IMG/VR virus record: IMGVR_UViG_3300010412_000003
Span: 1-64,000 of that record
Source: a virus
DNA: 64,000 bases
Reading direction: 5' to 3' (one strand)
Every line of letters starts with the position of its first letter. The first letter of the stretch is position 1. This document shows positions 47,614 to 56,858 of the stretch, in pieces. Both the position numbers and the translations under genes were made by a program. The notes beneath the pieces were generated by a model. The model saw only the letters and a program-made list of their open reading frames with translations. It did no database searches and had not been told where the DNA came from.

Positions 47614-50600
47614 TTATATTGAATAACTACCAGCACTTCTTGTAAAGCCTCTCAAATTCATTATTTGATTTATTTTATCAATAACCTGTTGAGAAATCTT
47701 TTCAATATCTGGTACAACATTTTCATCTAAATTACCTGCAACATTAATTTCCATTAATTTTTCAACACTGAAATTAACCTCTTTCGTAACAATTCTTGGT
47801 GTTCCAGTTAGTGTTAAGTTTGCAAGGGCATCACCAGCAGATGCAAATGCACCAGACATAGAAGAACCACCCATTGCTGTGCTTAGTGCCTGATTAGCAA
47901 TCATTGCATCTGCACTTTGAATTGCGCTTGATGGTGCTGGTGTTGACTGTTGTGTTGGAATATAGCCCAATGCCTCCCTCAATTTATTAATAAATTGTTG
48001 AACATTGTCAGCTTGAATGTTTTCGATAATAGAAATTGCATTTGCAATTTGATCTTCAAACCTTTGCCTCTCTTCTTCAAGCATTGCTTGTTGTTGATCA
48101 ACTGCATGTTCAAATTGAAATGTTTCCAACTCTTGTTGTTGTTCAGATAGTTGTGCTTCTAATTCTTGTCTCCTTCTTTTTGCTTCTTCCGAAGTGTCTA
48201 AAGATAGTTCAAGAATTTCTTTTTGAAGATCAGCAATACTCTTTTGCTTATCTTGTAGTTCATCTTGGTAGCGTTTCTCAGCAACCATAGTATCTAAAAG
48301 CTGTTTTCTTTTATTAATAATTTTGTTGTAAGAATCCAACTGATCTTTGAGTGCTTCGATTTGCTTTTTACGCATTTCCTCAACTGCATCAGCAAGGTCA
48401 TTTGTAGCACTTGTAGCACCAGATATAGCATCCTCAAGATCATCATAAACATCAGTTACCTGACCACCAGCACCAGTAATTTGATTCAGTGGTTGTGTCA
48501 AATTGTAAATGTCATTGCCTAAATTGATATTGCTTGCCATTCCCTGCAAACTAGCACCAAATTGGCTAATAGCATTCCCAATAGATTGCATAGATGTGCT
48601 TGAGCCACTAATGTCAAGTTGAAAAGTTGGAATCCCAATGTAAGTTTGAAAAAGACCACCAGCATCTATTGGGAAATTAGTCATTCCCCCTGTCCACACT
48701 GGTTGGAAATTTATTTGAGCATCAAATTGACCAATTGCATCACCAAGAGTTACAAGCAAATCACCAGCAGACATTACAAGTGCTGAAATTGCATTTCCAG
48801 TTGCTCCTGCGGTTTGCTGTGTAAAGCTATTAAAGTTCTCTTGAGATTGCATCATCCATGTTGCTATTTGACTTGCGCTAGAAAAAACATTTCCCTGCAA
48901 GTCTTGAACTTGAACACCAGCATTAAATGCCAGTTGTGCCATATTTTGTGCATAAGCCTGAAATTCTTGAGTTCCAATTCTTAAATTTTCAGTGGCTTGA
49001 AGTTGAACAACTTTCGCAATTTCGAAGTTTAATTTTTGAAGTTCTCCCAATTGAATTGTAGCATTAGACATTTGATCTAACGAATCACTAACTTCAATGC
49101 CACTTGCATCAGCAACAGAACCTAATTGCTGAAATACACCCATAACCCCTATCAATTGCTCTGAATATGACAAAATATCCATTTCGCCAGCATCAAACAT
49201 TGATGAAATTTGAGCAAGAGAACTTGATGCATCTGAAACTAATCCAGCAAACAATAACTGTTGTTGCTCACCAACTAAATCACCAAAGTCTGCTTCCGAA
49301 AGTTGTCTTTGCAATGCATCGAAATATTGTGTTGCAGAAAGCTCACCCTCTTCAAATTGTCGAGATATTTCACCTATTGCTTCCGAAAAACCACCCAAGC
49401 TTCCAGTTAGTCCAGATGCTTGCAATGCAACATCTTGTAAAAACTGAGCATAGTCCCTAGACATGGGGATTGCTCTTTCAAGTTGGGATATGTATGCATC
49501 ATAAAACTTAAGTTCTTTTTCACTAGCACCAGCCATCATTGCTTCAAATTTTGCCGTATATGCCTTTTGAACATTAAGTTTTTGAAGTTTTTCTGTGTTA
49601 AGAGTAATAATATCACCCTCAATTTCTAACAGATCAACCCAACTTTCATACTCTTCTGATAGAGCCATAATATCATCAATGGATAAAGCTCCCTCTAGTG
49701 ATTTCTTTGAAATATCAATTGTTTTTGAAATTGAATTGTGAAGATCACCAAATATATCTCTTAGGTCTTTTACCTCTTCTTCAACTTCCCCAAGACCAGA
49801 TGCTAATCCATCTAGGTTTTCAAGATATTCCTCCATGAAAGAAGACATATCACCTGTTTCTTCACCTAATGCATTTTGTGCCTTCCATGCTTCGTATAAT
49901 TCTTCACTATATGCTGGAAGTGTTGTGCTATAAAGCCTCTCAATTTGACCATTTGCCTTTTCATGTTCGGCATAAAGTCTTCCCTCTTCATCAATGTTTT
50001 TGTTTAATACTTTAGCACCATCTCTAAGAGCATTTAGATATTCTTCATAAGATGTTGTTGATTTTCTAAGTTGCATTTCAAATGCTTCAAATGCATCAAG
50101 CTTTAATAATTCTTTGTTTATAAAACTTGATTCAATTCCGTCACCAACGGCACTCTCTATTGCCTCTATTCCAGTTTTAAGTGTATCAGTTAATGCACCA
50201 AGATCATCACCAGTATCTTCTGCAACTTTTGCAAAAGTATCTTTAAATTGTTGCTTTAAGTTCTCCGTTCCTTCTTCTGCTGTTCTTACAACATTATTAT
50301 AAGCCTGAAAAGCTTTTATAACAGAATAAATTGCAATTGCAACAGCACCACCAACAACTGCTGTACTACTCATTAAACCATTTAGGGTAAGTATAGTTCC
50401 ATTAAGTATACCCAAGTTTGATATATTCGCAATCAGTATTGGAATTAAGTTACTTAATACAAGCCAAAAGTTTTGAAAAAATGTAATAATCCCAATTGCT
50501 TTTGTTCCGATTAGTTCTGCATTTAACAAAGCAATAAAGAAAACAATTCTTTCTATAAGTTTCGGAATTCCACCTGCTTTGTCAAGAAGTTCAAGCATTG

Positions 50601-51771
50601 AAGTTCCAAGGTCATACATTCTTCCAATTGCTTCTGATGTTACTGCATCCTGCCACAAACCTTCCCATGTAGCCTTAAATGTGTTAGCCCTAGCCTCCAC
50701 ACTTTTCATATAAATTTCAAATCTTTCTAATGCTCTTCCAGATGCATCTGCTTGCATTTCCTGAAACTCTAAAACATCGTTAAAGTTTTCCATAAGCACA
50801 AGGAAGTTTTCTCTTTGCCTGACACCAGCAACAGCAATTGCTATATATGATTTTTCCTTTTGAGACAGAGTTTCCCATTCAAGAGACAATTCATATAAAA
50901 CATCATCCATATCTCTAAATTGTCCCTTTGCATCAAAAAGAGTTGTGTTTGTAAATGCTTTTAAAACTTTTTCAACATCAGAAGCTGATTCTCCAACTTC
51001 ATCCAGTTGGTTTAATTTCAAATTCTGCATACGTGCAAAAAGTGTTTTAAAAGATTCACCAATACTACCAGCACTCTTTCTTGTTACGCTAGAGACTGTT
51101 GCAATATAAGCCACAAGGGTATCAAAATCAACACCTGCCTGTTGTGCAGAATTTGACGACCTCTTTAATGCCTCTGCCAACTCAGCAACACTTGTTGCGC
51201 TTTGATTATCAACCTCAACCAACTTATCTAAAACTGTAATTGCATCCGTTGCCTCAAGCTTAAAACCATTTAAGATTGATGTTAGATATTCTGTCGCTTG
51301 GGCAGACTCCATGTTGGCAAGTTTACTTGCAATCAAACTTGCACGTACAAGTTCTTGCGCTTCCTCTGCTGTCTTGCCTTGTCTAAACCACTCCAAAGAA
51401 CCTTCTGCTACTTCAATCGTGGTAGCACCCATTTCTTTTGCAAGGTTATTAAATTCAGAAGAGAGTTGACGTATTTCATCACTTGTTTTTCCAGTAACAA
51501 TTTGGACTGCTGTCATTGACTTGTCAAGGTCTTTGATATACTCAACACCCTTTCTAAGTTGTTGTAATGTACCAAAAACAGCACCTGTTGCCAATGTCCA
51601 TTCAAGAGTTTTCTTTATTGCATCACCAATACTCTGAGACAAACCTTTAACATCTTTTTGCGCCTGTTTTGCGCCTATATTAATTTTCTTTTCAGAAATT
51701 TTTTTGGTTTGAGATTCTAACTCTTTGGTATCAATTGTTGCTGTAAAAATTACTTTATATTTATCAACCAT
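47614..51771 (-). CDS. Tail tape measure protein (TP901 family)
   Basis: 1385 aa from the ATG at 51771 (AAAGGAGGGGAATCT upstream; the ATG at 51789 is too far upstream). The N-terminal TP901-core block spans about 90-260 (FNNLAKEMGATTIEVAEGSLEWFRQG...ATEYLTSILNGFKLEATDA...SVSRKSAGSIGESFKTLFARMQNL type pattern). Hydrophobic segments near 430-500 (IIFFIALLNAELIG, VLSNLIPILIANI) could enter the membrane on DNA ejection. A long coiled coil (RKKQIEALKDQLDSYNKIINKRKQLL...) lies near the C-terminus. The length suggests a tail of about 200 nm (roughly 1.5 angstrom per residue; inference). Confidence 0.92.
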   Translation of the reverse strand: MVDKYKVIFTATIDTKELESQTKKISEKKINIGAKQAQKDVKGLSQSIGDAIKKTLEWTLATGAVFGTLQQLRKGVEYIKDLDKSMTAVQIVTGKTSDEIRQLSSEFNNLAKEMGATTIEVAEGSLEWFRQGKTAEEAQELVRASLIASKLANMESAQATEYLTSILNGFKLEATDAITVLDKLVEVDNQSATSVAELAEALKRSSNSAQQAGVDFDTLVAYIATVSSVTRKSAGSIGESFKTLFARMQNLKLNQLDEVGESASDVEKVLKAFTNTTLFDAKGQFRDMDDVLYELSLEWETLSQKEKSYIAIAVAGVRQRENFLVLMENFNDVLEFQEMQADASGRALERFEIYMKSVEARANTFKATWEGLWQDAVTSEAIGRMYDLGTSMLELLDKAGGIPKLIERIVFFIALLNAELIGTKAIGIITFFQNFWLVLSNLIPILIANISNLGILNGTILTLNGLMSSTAVVGGAVAIAIYSVIKAFQAYNNVVRTAEEGTENLKQQFKDTFAKVAEDTGDDLGALTDTLKTGIEAIESAVGDGIESSFINKELLKLDAFEAFEMQLRKSTTSYEEYLNALRDGAKVLNKNIDEEGRLYAEHEKANGQIERLYSTTLPAYSEELYEAWKAQNALGEETGDMSSFMEEYLENLDGLASGLGEVEEEVKDLRDIFGDLHNSISKTIDISKKSLEGALSIDDIMALSEEYESWVDLLEIEGDIITLNTEKLQKLNVQKAYTAKFEAMMAGASEKELKFYDAYISQLERAIPMSRDYAQFLQDVALQASGLTGSLGGFSEAIGEISRQFEEGELSATQYFDALQRQLSEADFGDLVGEQQQLLFAGLVSDASSSLAQISSMFDAGEMDILSYSEQLIGVMGVFQQLGSVADASGIEVSDSLDQMSNATIQLGELQKLNFEIAKVVQLQATENLRIGTQEFQAYAQNMAQLAFNAGVQVQDLQGNVFSSASQIATWMMQSQENFNSFTQQTAGATGNAISALVMSAGDLLVTLGDAIGQFDAQINFQPVWTGGMTNFPIDAGGLFQTYIGIPTFQLDISGSSTSMQSIGNAISQFGASLQGMASNINLGNDIYNLTQPLNQITGAGGQVTDVYDDLEDAISGATSATNDLADAVEEMRKKQIEALKDQLDSYNKIINKRKQLLDTMVAEKRYQDELQDKQKSIADLQKEILELSLDTSEEAKRRRQELEAQLSEQQQELETFQFEHAVDQQQAMLEEERQRFEDQIANAISIIENIQADNVQQFINKLREALGYIPTQQSTPAPSSAIQSADAMIANQALSTAMGGSSMSGAFASAGDALANLTLTGTPRIVTKEVNFSVEKLMEINVAGNLDENVVPDIEKISQQVIDKINQIMNLRGFTRSAGSYSI

Positions 51772-51787
51772 AGATTCCCCTCCTTTC

Positions 51788-51831
51788 ATACGATATTAAA
51801 TACGATGTTAATATTAAGTTAATATCGTATT
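51788..51831. repeat. Triple 12-mer repeat forming an inverted-repeat core beside the second recombinase
   Basis: The 12-mer ATACGAT(A/G)TTAA occurs at 51788-51799, directly again at 51800-51811, and inverted at 51819-51830. The last two form a near-perfect palindrome (13-bp arms 51799-51811 and 51819-51831, one mismatch, 7-base spacer). It begins 9 bases after the recombinase stop and lies in the gap before the tape measure gene. Arm length plus a 7-base centre suits a tyrosine-recombinase core site; a transcription operator is the alternative. Confidence 0.55.
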
Positions 51832-51839
51832 AAGTATAT

Positions 51840-52853
51840 TTATATAAATGCTTCATCTGCATTATCTTCTTCATCCCTAATTACATAAATCTCTGTGGTT
51901 GCAGAACTTTCATGTCCCAATAATTTTTTAGCAACCTCAATATCTTTGCCTTGTTCAACAACCAATGTAGTTGCTCTTGTTTCTCTAATCAAATGTGGGT
52001 GAACTCTTCTGCCAACAATTTCTTCAAATATTGTCCTGCACCACAAGTTAAAAGTTTCAACAGATATTCTCTTTGCAGTATCAGAACTTCCAGAAATAAA
52101 AACATACCTGCAATTATCATTTCCACGAAAATCTATCCACTTTCTGATTGACTCCATAGCATCTTCATCAAATGCAAGTTGTCTAATCTTCCCTTCCTTA
52201 GAAGAACCTTTACAACGTATATCATGTGTCAAATAATATTTTGAAGTCCTTTCCTCTAAAACACCATCTTCATTTAAAACACTTATTGTTTTAATTTTTG
52301 GCTCATAATCAACGACCTCTTTTAATAGTTGTGCAACCTCTGATCTTCTAGCACCACTTGAAAAAGAAAATTTCAAATATGCCAAGTGTTGCCACAATCC
52401 TCTTTTTTCAAGTTCATTGCAAAGGTTTTTATATTCTTCAATTGTAAGAGGTTCTTTTTTGTTTACAAACTTCTGCTTTGGAGCAGGAATACCCTTGCTT
52501 ACATAGTTTCTAAACGTGGGGTATTCATCTTCATAAAAAACCTCAATATAATTATTCAAACTTGAAACGGCACTTCTCTTAAGTCTTATACCAGAAGAGG
52601 ACATTCCCAATTTGGTTAAATAATTTTGATAAAACAAAAAGTCCTTACTTCTAATTTCATAAAATTTTTTATTGCCCCTATTTTCATAAACCCAATAAAA
52701 GAAAATTCTTAATGCAGATGTATATTGCTTAAGGGTATGATCACTTAAATGAATTGATTGTTCTAAATATTCTTCAACAATCTTTCTATTTTCAGAATCA
52801 ACCAAAGACCATTTTTCATCTGTAATTTCTTCCATCTTTGTTCTTTTCGCCAT
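51840..52853 (-). CDS. Second tyrosine recombinase/integrase
   Basis: 337 aa from the ATG at 52853 (TTGGAGGTTTGT upstream). The core-binding domain is about 20-125; the catalytic domain has SSGARRSEVAQL (Arg), the conserved Lys region, HPHLIRETRAT (H-x-x-R) and LLGHESSATTEIYVI (His and nucleophile Tyr). It differs in sequence from the recombinase at 5422. It lies, with RusA, inside the virion operon between tail-assembly and tape-measure genes. A repeat cluster with recombinase-site geometry directly follows it. Confidence 0.85.
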   Translation of the reverse strand: MAKRTKMEEITDEKWSLVDSENRKIVEEYLEQSIHLSDHTLKQYTSALRIFFYWVYENRGNKKFYEIRSKDFLFYQNYLTKLGMSSSGIRLKRSAVSSLNNYIEVFYEDEYPTFRNYVSKGIPAPKQKFVNKKEPLTIEEYKNLCNELEKRGLWQHLAYLKFSFSSGARRSEVAQLLKEVVDYEPKIKTISVLNEDGVLEERTSKYYLTHDIRCKGSSKEGKIRQLAFDEDAMESIRKWIDFRGNDNCRYVFISGSSDTAKRISVETFNLWCRTIFEEIVGRRVHPHLIRETRATTLVVEQGKDIEVAKKLLGHESSATTEIYVIRDEEDNADEAFI

Positions 52854-52865
52854 ACAAACCTCCAA

Positions 52866-53309
52866 TTAAACTTCTTTTAAAACTATCTCTAACCTTGGAT
52901 GATTCCTATCATATTCAAATGGTTTAATATGAATATAAAGATGTTTACCATCATCATCAACCATAACACCAGAATCAACAAGTCCATCATTGATAAATTT
53001 TGGTGTCATGATCATATTGTCCATATCTCTTCTTCTATTATCACCAAAGTAAAATGTATATTCCATTTCTACATTGGTCATATTAAGATTTTCGATTCCA
53101 TAAAAGCTCGACATCCATTTTGCAAATTCTTTATATTTCTGTTTCACAGAATTTTGAACCATTCGCTTCATGGCTATGAAGGCATTTAGACTTGGTGGAA
53201 AAACACCCTTGATTGGTTTTACCTTTCTTCTTGGATAGGTCTCAAAATAACACTCATGATACAAGTCTATTAACTCTTGATCTATTGTCAAATAAAATTT
53301 TCTTTTCAT
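52866..53309 (-). CDS. RusA-like Holliday junction resolvase
   Basis: 147 aa. FPPSLNAFIAMKRMVQNSVKQKYKEFAKW, then the signature YFGDNRRRDMDNMIMTPKFINDGLVDSGVMVDDD with the clustered Asp that bind metal. RusA dimers cut four-way junctions. The location next to a tyrosine recombinase is unusual for the virion module. It starts after the terminator at 53379-53414 and a TAAATTAAG-rich stretch in which I see no clear promoter. Confidence 0.8.
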   Translation of the reverse strand: MKRKFYLTIDQELIDLYHECYFETYPRRKVKPIKGVFPPSLNAFIAMKRMVQNSVKQKYKEFAKWMSSFYGIENLNMTNVEMEYTFYFGDNRRRDMDNMIMTPKFINDGLVDSGVMVDDDGKHLYIHIKPFEYDRNHPRLEIVLKEV

Positions 53310-53378
53310 TTTTGATTCTTTCTTAATTTATTTTTAGTCTATTTTTAATTTAGTCTTAACTAAATTTTTAATAAAGGT

Positions 53379-53414
53379 AAAAAAAAGAGGGATGGGAAAT
53401 TTATCCCATCCCTC
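53379..53414 (-). terminator. Intrinsic terminator (minus strand) upstream of the RusA/recombinase genes
   Basis: A perfect 11-bp GC-rich stem (53387-53397 with 53404-53414, GAGGGATGGGA type) with a 6-base loop, followed on the minus strand by eight T (A-run at 53379-53386). It ends the transcript of the 62-aa protein, so RusA and the recombinase need read-through or a separate promoter. Confidence 0.88.
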
Positions 53415-53430
53415 AAAATAAAATACTTAG

Positions 53431-53619
53431 TTAAGCAACTGGTTCTTTGGTAAAGAAAATTCTGATAATAATATTTGCAATACCAACCAACAGCATGAAA
53501 ATACCATTCACAGAAAGATCACCACCATTAAGAAACTCAATCACCAACTGTACAATACCAGCCAATGCGGTCAAAATATTCAACCACACAGTTTTAGATT
53601 CAAACCATCTCTTAAACAT
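53431..53619 (-). CDS. Small holin-like membrane protein, 62 aa
   Basis: Sequence KRWFESKTVWLNILTALAGIVQLVIEFLNGGDLSVNGIFMLLVGIANIIIRIFFTKEPVA: charged start, two hydrophobic helices separated by a short polar turn, and a common phage pattern (F-x-S-K-T-x-W...G...L-x-I-I-L-R-x-x-T-x-x-P). Such proteins are often annotated as holin-like; the role is unproven. GGAGT(T) site upstream. Confidence 0.65.
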   Translation of the reverse strand: MFKRWFESKTVWLNILTALAGIVQLVIEFLNGGDLSVNGIFMLLVGIANIIIRIFFTKEPVA

Positions 53620-53633
53620 AATTTCAAACTCCT

Positions 53634-54203
53634 TTAAATTTTTTTAATTTGTATTCCAAGTGAACTTCCAATTTTTGCAAGTTCTTTTCTTGTATAAATT
53701 TCCAAACCCCTTTGATCAAACATTTTTTTCATTGTTCTATCCCAATAGGGTTTCACCCTTCTAGCCAACCAGTGACTTGAAGTAAATCCATCTTTGTTCA
53801 AATATTCATCCAACATACTTCTAACATCACCCCAAGAGCTTTCGTTGCCATGTTTATACATGCCATCAGAGCCATCATATTCCATGCTTTGCCAATCATA
53901 AATCATTTTTGCAATAACTGACTGTGCTGTAAATTGAAGGTCTTTCCACTTAAAAGCCTCTAAAAATTCAAAAGAGGGTTGTCGTGTGCCACCCAAATAC
54001 CAAGCTACACCACCAGAATATCTTGAAACAGTTCCATCTTTTTTTCTTCCGACTGGTCTTGCTTCATCACTCTGATAGGCATATTTCAAAATATTTTCCC
54101 TTAATTCTGCCAGAAAGTATTTGGTTGCTTTGTCAATCACTGGTTCTAAGATTTGTTTCCTCATAAACATTTGCACCGCAAATGTATTGCTTAGTCCACC
54201 CAT
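53634..54203 (-). CDS. Virion or tail-completion protein of unknown type, 189 aa
   Basis: Helical N-terminus (VQMFMRKQILEPVIDKATKYFLAELRENILKY), then WYLGGTRQPSFEFLEAFKW and a region with YDWQSMEYDGSDGMYKHGNESSWGDVRSML. No family recognised; position between the tail-chaperone-like gene and the lysis-like gene suggests a structural role. Overlaps the zinc-ribbon gene by 13 bases. Confidence 0.5.
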   Translation of the reverse strand: MGGLSNTFAVQMFMRKQILEPVIDKATKYFLAELRENILKYAYQSDEARPVGRKKDGTVSRYSGGVAWYLGGTRQPSFEFLEAFKWKDLQFTAQSVIAKMIYDWQSMEYDGSDGMYKHGNESSWGDVRSMLDEYLNKDGFTSSHWLARRVKPYWDRTMKKMFDQRGLEIYTRKELAKIGSSLGIQIKKI

Positions 54204-54424
54204 TTTTCATCAAACCCCCTAGTGATTTTTCTATTTATTCTCTCTTTTTTCTCACTCTTTTTTCTTTTTTGCTCTTCTAAAATGGCGAATATTTCATCAT
54301 CATCTACTTCAACTTTGCAGGTTGGGCAAATTATAATTTCCTCACCCTCGTAACTATTAACTTGCAATTGCGTAGAGCAAGTTGGACATTTATTTTTTAG
54401 AGTTTTTAATTTCTTTCCAAGCAT
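54191..54424 (-). CDS. Zinc-ribbon protein, 77 aa
   Basis: KCPTCSTQLQV...IICPTCKVEV gives two C-P-T-C pairs about 20 residues apart, a classic zinc ribbon, followed by a highly charged Lys/Glu/Arg helix (EEQKRKKSEKKERINRKITRG). Function unknown; perhaps nucleic-acid or protein binding. Confidence 0.6.
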   Translation of the reverse strand: MLGKKLKTLKNKCPTCSTQLQVNSYEGEEIIICPTCKVEVDDDEIFAILEEQKRKKSEKKERINRKITRGFDEKWVD

Positions 54425-54429
54425 TTTAC

Positions 54430-55014
54430 TTACTTTCTGTTAGCATCCTCAATGATTTGCCCAACAGGAGAATCTTTAAGGGTTTCACCAACCTGCTTTA
54501 TGCTTTTAGTTAAGGATTCAAGAGATTCTTCCGTACCCTCTTCTGAAATTCTTTCAACAAAAGCTATAATAGAATTAATAAGGCTTTGTAGTGCCTTTTC
54601 AAAAGAGTTCTTCATGAGCATTTCGTTTTTGTAATTATCAACAGCAATCATAATATTACCAATAACATCATGGTAGTTTTCAATGGCATATGTAATTTCT
54701 TCCCACAAGCCACTTGCAAGAAAACCATCAAGATCAAGAACGAAGTTTCCCTCTTCATCAAAAACCATAATGTTAGTATATTTGTCAACGACCTCCATTG
54801 TAAATGCATGTTCAGCACCAAAGTAATTCCAACCAGATAAAAACATTTCTGTTTCAACTTCTTCTGAAAGAAAATATGTCTCCATATATTTTGATGCTAA
54901 AACTAACATATCTTGATATGGAATATATCGAAATACTTTGATTTCCTCTCCCCCAAATTTTCCATCCAATGTTTTCAATTCCTGCTTCTGAAAACTTAAC
55001 TTTTTTTTCTCCAT
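54430..55014 (-). CDS. Tail assembly chaperone-like protein, 194 aa
   Basis: Located after the major tail protein and before the tape measure gene, where tail assembly chaperones are found. The sequence is acidic and helical (FRYIPYQDMLVLASKYMETYF..., DEEGNFVLDLDGFLASGLW...), consistent with such a chaperone. I see no obvious slippery sequence for a -1 frameshift to a longer product. Family assignment is by position only. Confidence 0.5.
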   Translation of the reverse strand: MEKKKLSFQKQELKTLDGKFGGEEIKVFRYIPYQDMLVLASKYMETYFLSEEVETEMFLSGWNYFGAEHAFTMEVVDKYTNIMVFDEEGNFVLDLDGFLASGLWEEITYAIENYHDVIGNIMIAVDNYKNEMLMKNSFEKALQSLINSIIAFVERISEEGTEESLESLTKSIKQVGETLKDSPVGQIIEDANRK

Positions 55015-55067
55015 TGTTTAAAAATTCTCCAATTTAATTTAATAAAAACAATATTTTATTATGTGGA

Positions 55068-55535
55068 CTATTTGTTGCCCACTTCCGCTATAATACCAAT
55101 TATCTTTTCAATGCCTTGCCATATTGCTACCAAAATACTCCCACCAAATAATGCTGGAACTCCCTTTTCTTTAATAAGAGATAAAATATCAATCTTACCT
55201 CTATCTTCAAGTTCATCAATTTGTGTTTTAACTTCATCAATTGCCTTCCCAACATTATTTTCTAACCCCGAAAGTCTTTGTGATAGGTTTCCCTCAATCT
55301 CTGCTGTTTTAGCTGTTCCTGCAACGATCTCAGATCGCATTTCGGTCATAGCAATTCTCATGGACACAATAGCCTCAGATAACTCTTTTTGTATTGCGAC
55401 AGAACCTTCATGGATTTCATTTGATCTTTCTAAGTACGCACCAAGAATGCCAACAGATTTTTCCAATTCAGAAATGTCTTCTTCTATTTTGCCAACTCTA
55501 TTTTCAAGACTAATTAATCTGCTATCTTCTGCCAC
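55068..55535 (-). CDS. Coiled-coil protein with C-terminal membrane segment, 155 aa
   Basis: The GTG at 55535 with GGAGGGTGAC upstream is the best start. A long coiled coil (LISLENRVGKIEEDISELEKSV..., IQKELSEAIVSMRIAMTEMRSEI...) is followed by one hydrophobic segment (GVPALFGGSILVAIWQGIEKIIGIIAEV). The XhlA-type hemolysin proteins of phages have this layout, so a lysis-related function is possible. Confidence 0.6.
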   Translation of the reverse strand: MAEDSRLISLENRVGKIEEDISELEKSVGILGAYLERSNEIHEGSVAIQKELSEAIVSMRIAMTEMRSEIVAGTAKTAEIEGNLSQRLSGLENNVGKAIDEVKTQIDELEDRGKIDILSLIKEKGVPALFGGSILVAIWQGIEKIIGIIAEVGNK

Positions 55536-55557
55536 TATGTCACCCTCCAAAACAAAA

Positions 55558-55752
55558 TTATACTTCTATAGTGTCTCCAACTTTGTATTTTTTGCTGTCT
55601 GTGATTTGCATCCATACATTACCCTGTTTTGTTTTATAAACAAGATATTTTTCAGCAACAAGAATTATTTCATATTTGCTTTTTAAAGACTTTGGCTTCT
55701 TTTTTGGCAAATCCTTCTTATCACCTTCAACAACATTTTCTTCATCAACCAT
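55558..55752 (-). CDS. Small hypothetical protein, 64 aa
   Basis: Charged N-terminus (MVDEENVVEGDKKDLPKKKPKSLKSKYE), then a strand-rich part (IILVAEKYLVYKTKQGNVWMQITDSKKYKVGDTIEV). Short SH3-like beta character. It is separated from the major tail protein gene by a strong hairpin. No family recognised. Confidence 0.55.
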   Translation of the reverse strand: MVDEENVVEGDKKDLPKKKPKSLKSKYEIILVAEKYLVYKTKQGNVWMQITDSKKYKVGDTIEV

Positions 55753-55767
55753 AAAATGATCTCCTAA

Positions 55768-55801
55768 ATTATAGGGGTGTGTAGAAACACACCCCTATAA
55801 T
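55768..55801 (-). promoter_or_regulatory. Strong hairpin 3' of the major tail protein gene
   Basis: A perfect 15-bp stem (55768-55782 with 55787-55801) with a 4-base loop, 14 bases after the major tail protein stop on the minus strand. No true U-run follows (TTTAGGAG). It is probably a 3' stabiliser or partial terminator for an abundant mRNA. Confidence 0.75.
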
Positions 55802-55815
55802 ATTTGTAATAAAAA

Positions 55816-56841
55816 TTAGCTGGCAGTTACAACTACATTAGCATCAATCGTTGCCTTGGCAGTGATAGAGGCTTTTACAACTGCTGTTCCAGAAGAAACA
55901 TAGGTCACAAGACCACTGGAAACTGTTACAACAGCAGGTGTATCTGATGCCCATGTAATATCCGCATCAGGTGGAATAAATGGCGCACCAGTTTGCGGAA
56001 CGGCATAAAGCACAAGTTGCTTAGTGCCACTTGCAATGGTGAAATCCCCACCCTGAATCGCAAGAGCAATAACTTCGTCATACCAGTTTGCACCATTAAT
56101 AACTTCGATGATCTTTGCATATACAGGTTCATCAGTACAAGCACCTGTAGCAAGTTCATCAGATGCCAAAGCTCTAGCAGACAAAGGGGTAGACGACACA
56201 CCATCTGCTGTCATTGAAATGCTGAAAGCACCAGTCAATGAAGCTTTTGGAACAATAATTTGAACCTCACCAATAACATTGGTTGCCGAATCCGAACTGT
56301 TCAATTGTGCAACCATAACCAGCCTTACAATGCTAGGAATAACATTAGCTGGAATGGTCACAGAACGAGCAGATGAATCCAAGGCGTAATATCTCACACA
56401 CACAACATCATTTTCAGCACCAACGCCAGAAGTGAAGTTAGAGCCAGAGAATGTCACTCTTTCAACCGTACCATCTTGGAAAGTTACCCAACCATAGATG
56501 GAAGCACCTTGAATAGCCAGTGGTGTTCCAGTAACTGTACCAGTTGCACCAGCCCCCAATGTAATCGTTTCCTCAGTATAAATGTTAGAACCAGTTGCAA
56601 TCTGTGCGCCCACAGAGTTAGCTAACAGGTCAAGATTCCACTGAGCATCAGTGAGATTGATAGTTAATTCAGCAGTGTTATAATACACATATTGAAGCTG
56701 ATTACCTCTACCAGCACGAACATCTGTGTTGCCAACGCTCGTTTCAATCGAGCTATCAAGTAGAGTTTTCGCACTAAACAAAAGCACATCATTTTCATCA
56801 TACGCATACACATCTGCAACTGACGTTAAAAATTTTCTCAT
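55816..56841 (-). CDS. Major tail protein with C-terminal Ig-like domain
   Basis: 341 aa. Begins MRKFLTSVADVYAYDENDVLLFSAKTLLDSSIETSVGNTDVRAGRGNQ, a start seen in tail tube proteins of long-tailed phages (defining a tube with A-x-x-L-x-D-S-x-x-E). The final 85 residues form a bacterial Ig-like (Big_2) domain (DADITWASDTPAVVTVSSGLVTYVSSGTAVVKASI) that would decorate the tail surface. The strong hairpin after it and its position before the tail chaperone support high expression. Confidence 0.8.
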   Translation of the reverse strand: MRKFLTSVADVYAYDENDVLLFSAKTLLDSSIETSVGNTDVRAGRGNQLQYVYYNTAELTINLTDAQWNLDLLANSVGAQIATGSNIYTEETITLGAGATGTVTGTPLAIQGASIYGWVTFQDGTVERVTFSGSNFTSGVGAENDVVCVRYYALDSSARSVTIPANVIPSIVRLVMVAQLNSSDSATNVIGEVQIIVPKASLTGAFSISMTADGVSSTPLSARALASDELATGACTDEPVYAKIIEVINGANWYDEVIALAIQGGDFTIASGTKQLVLYAVPQTGAPFIPPDADITWASDTPAVVTVSSGLVTYVSSGTAVVKASITAKATIDANVVVTAS

Positions 56842-56858
56842 TTAGCAATCCTCCTAAA

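Noticed and set aside
54430-54460. Programmed -1 frameshift in the tail chaperone gene
   Set aside because: No X-XXY-YYZ slippery heptamer with a downstream overlapping frame is evident at the 3' end.
55063-55686. 207-codon plus-strand frame
   Set aside because: It is antisense to two well-supported minus-strand genes with ribosome sites and is a shadow frame.
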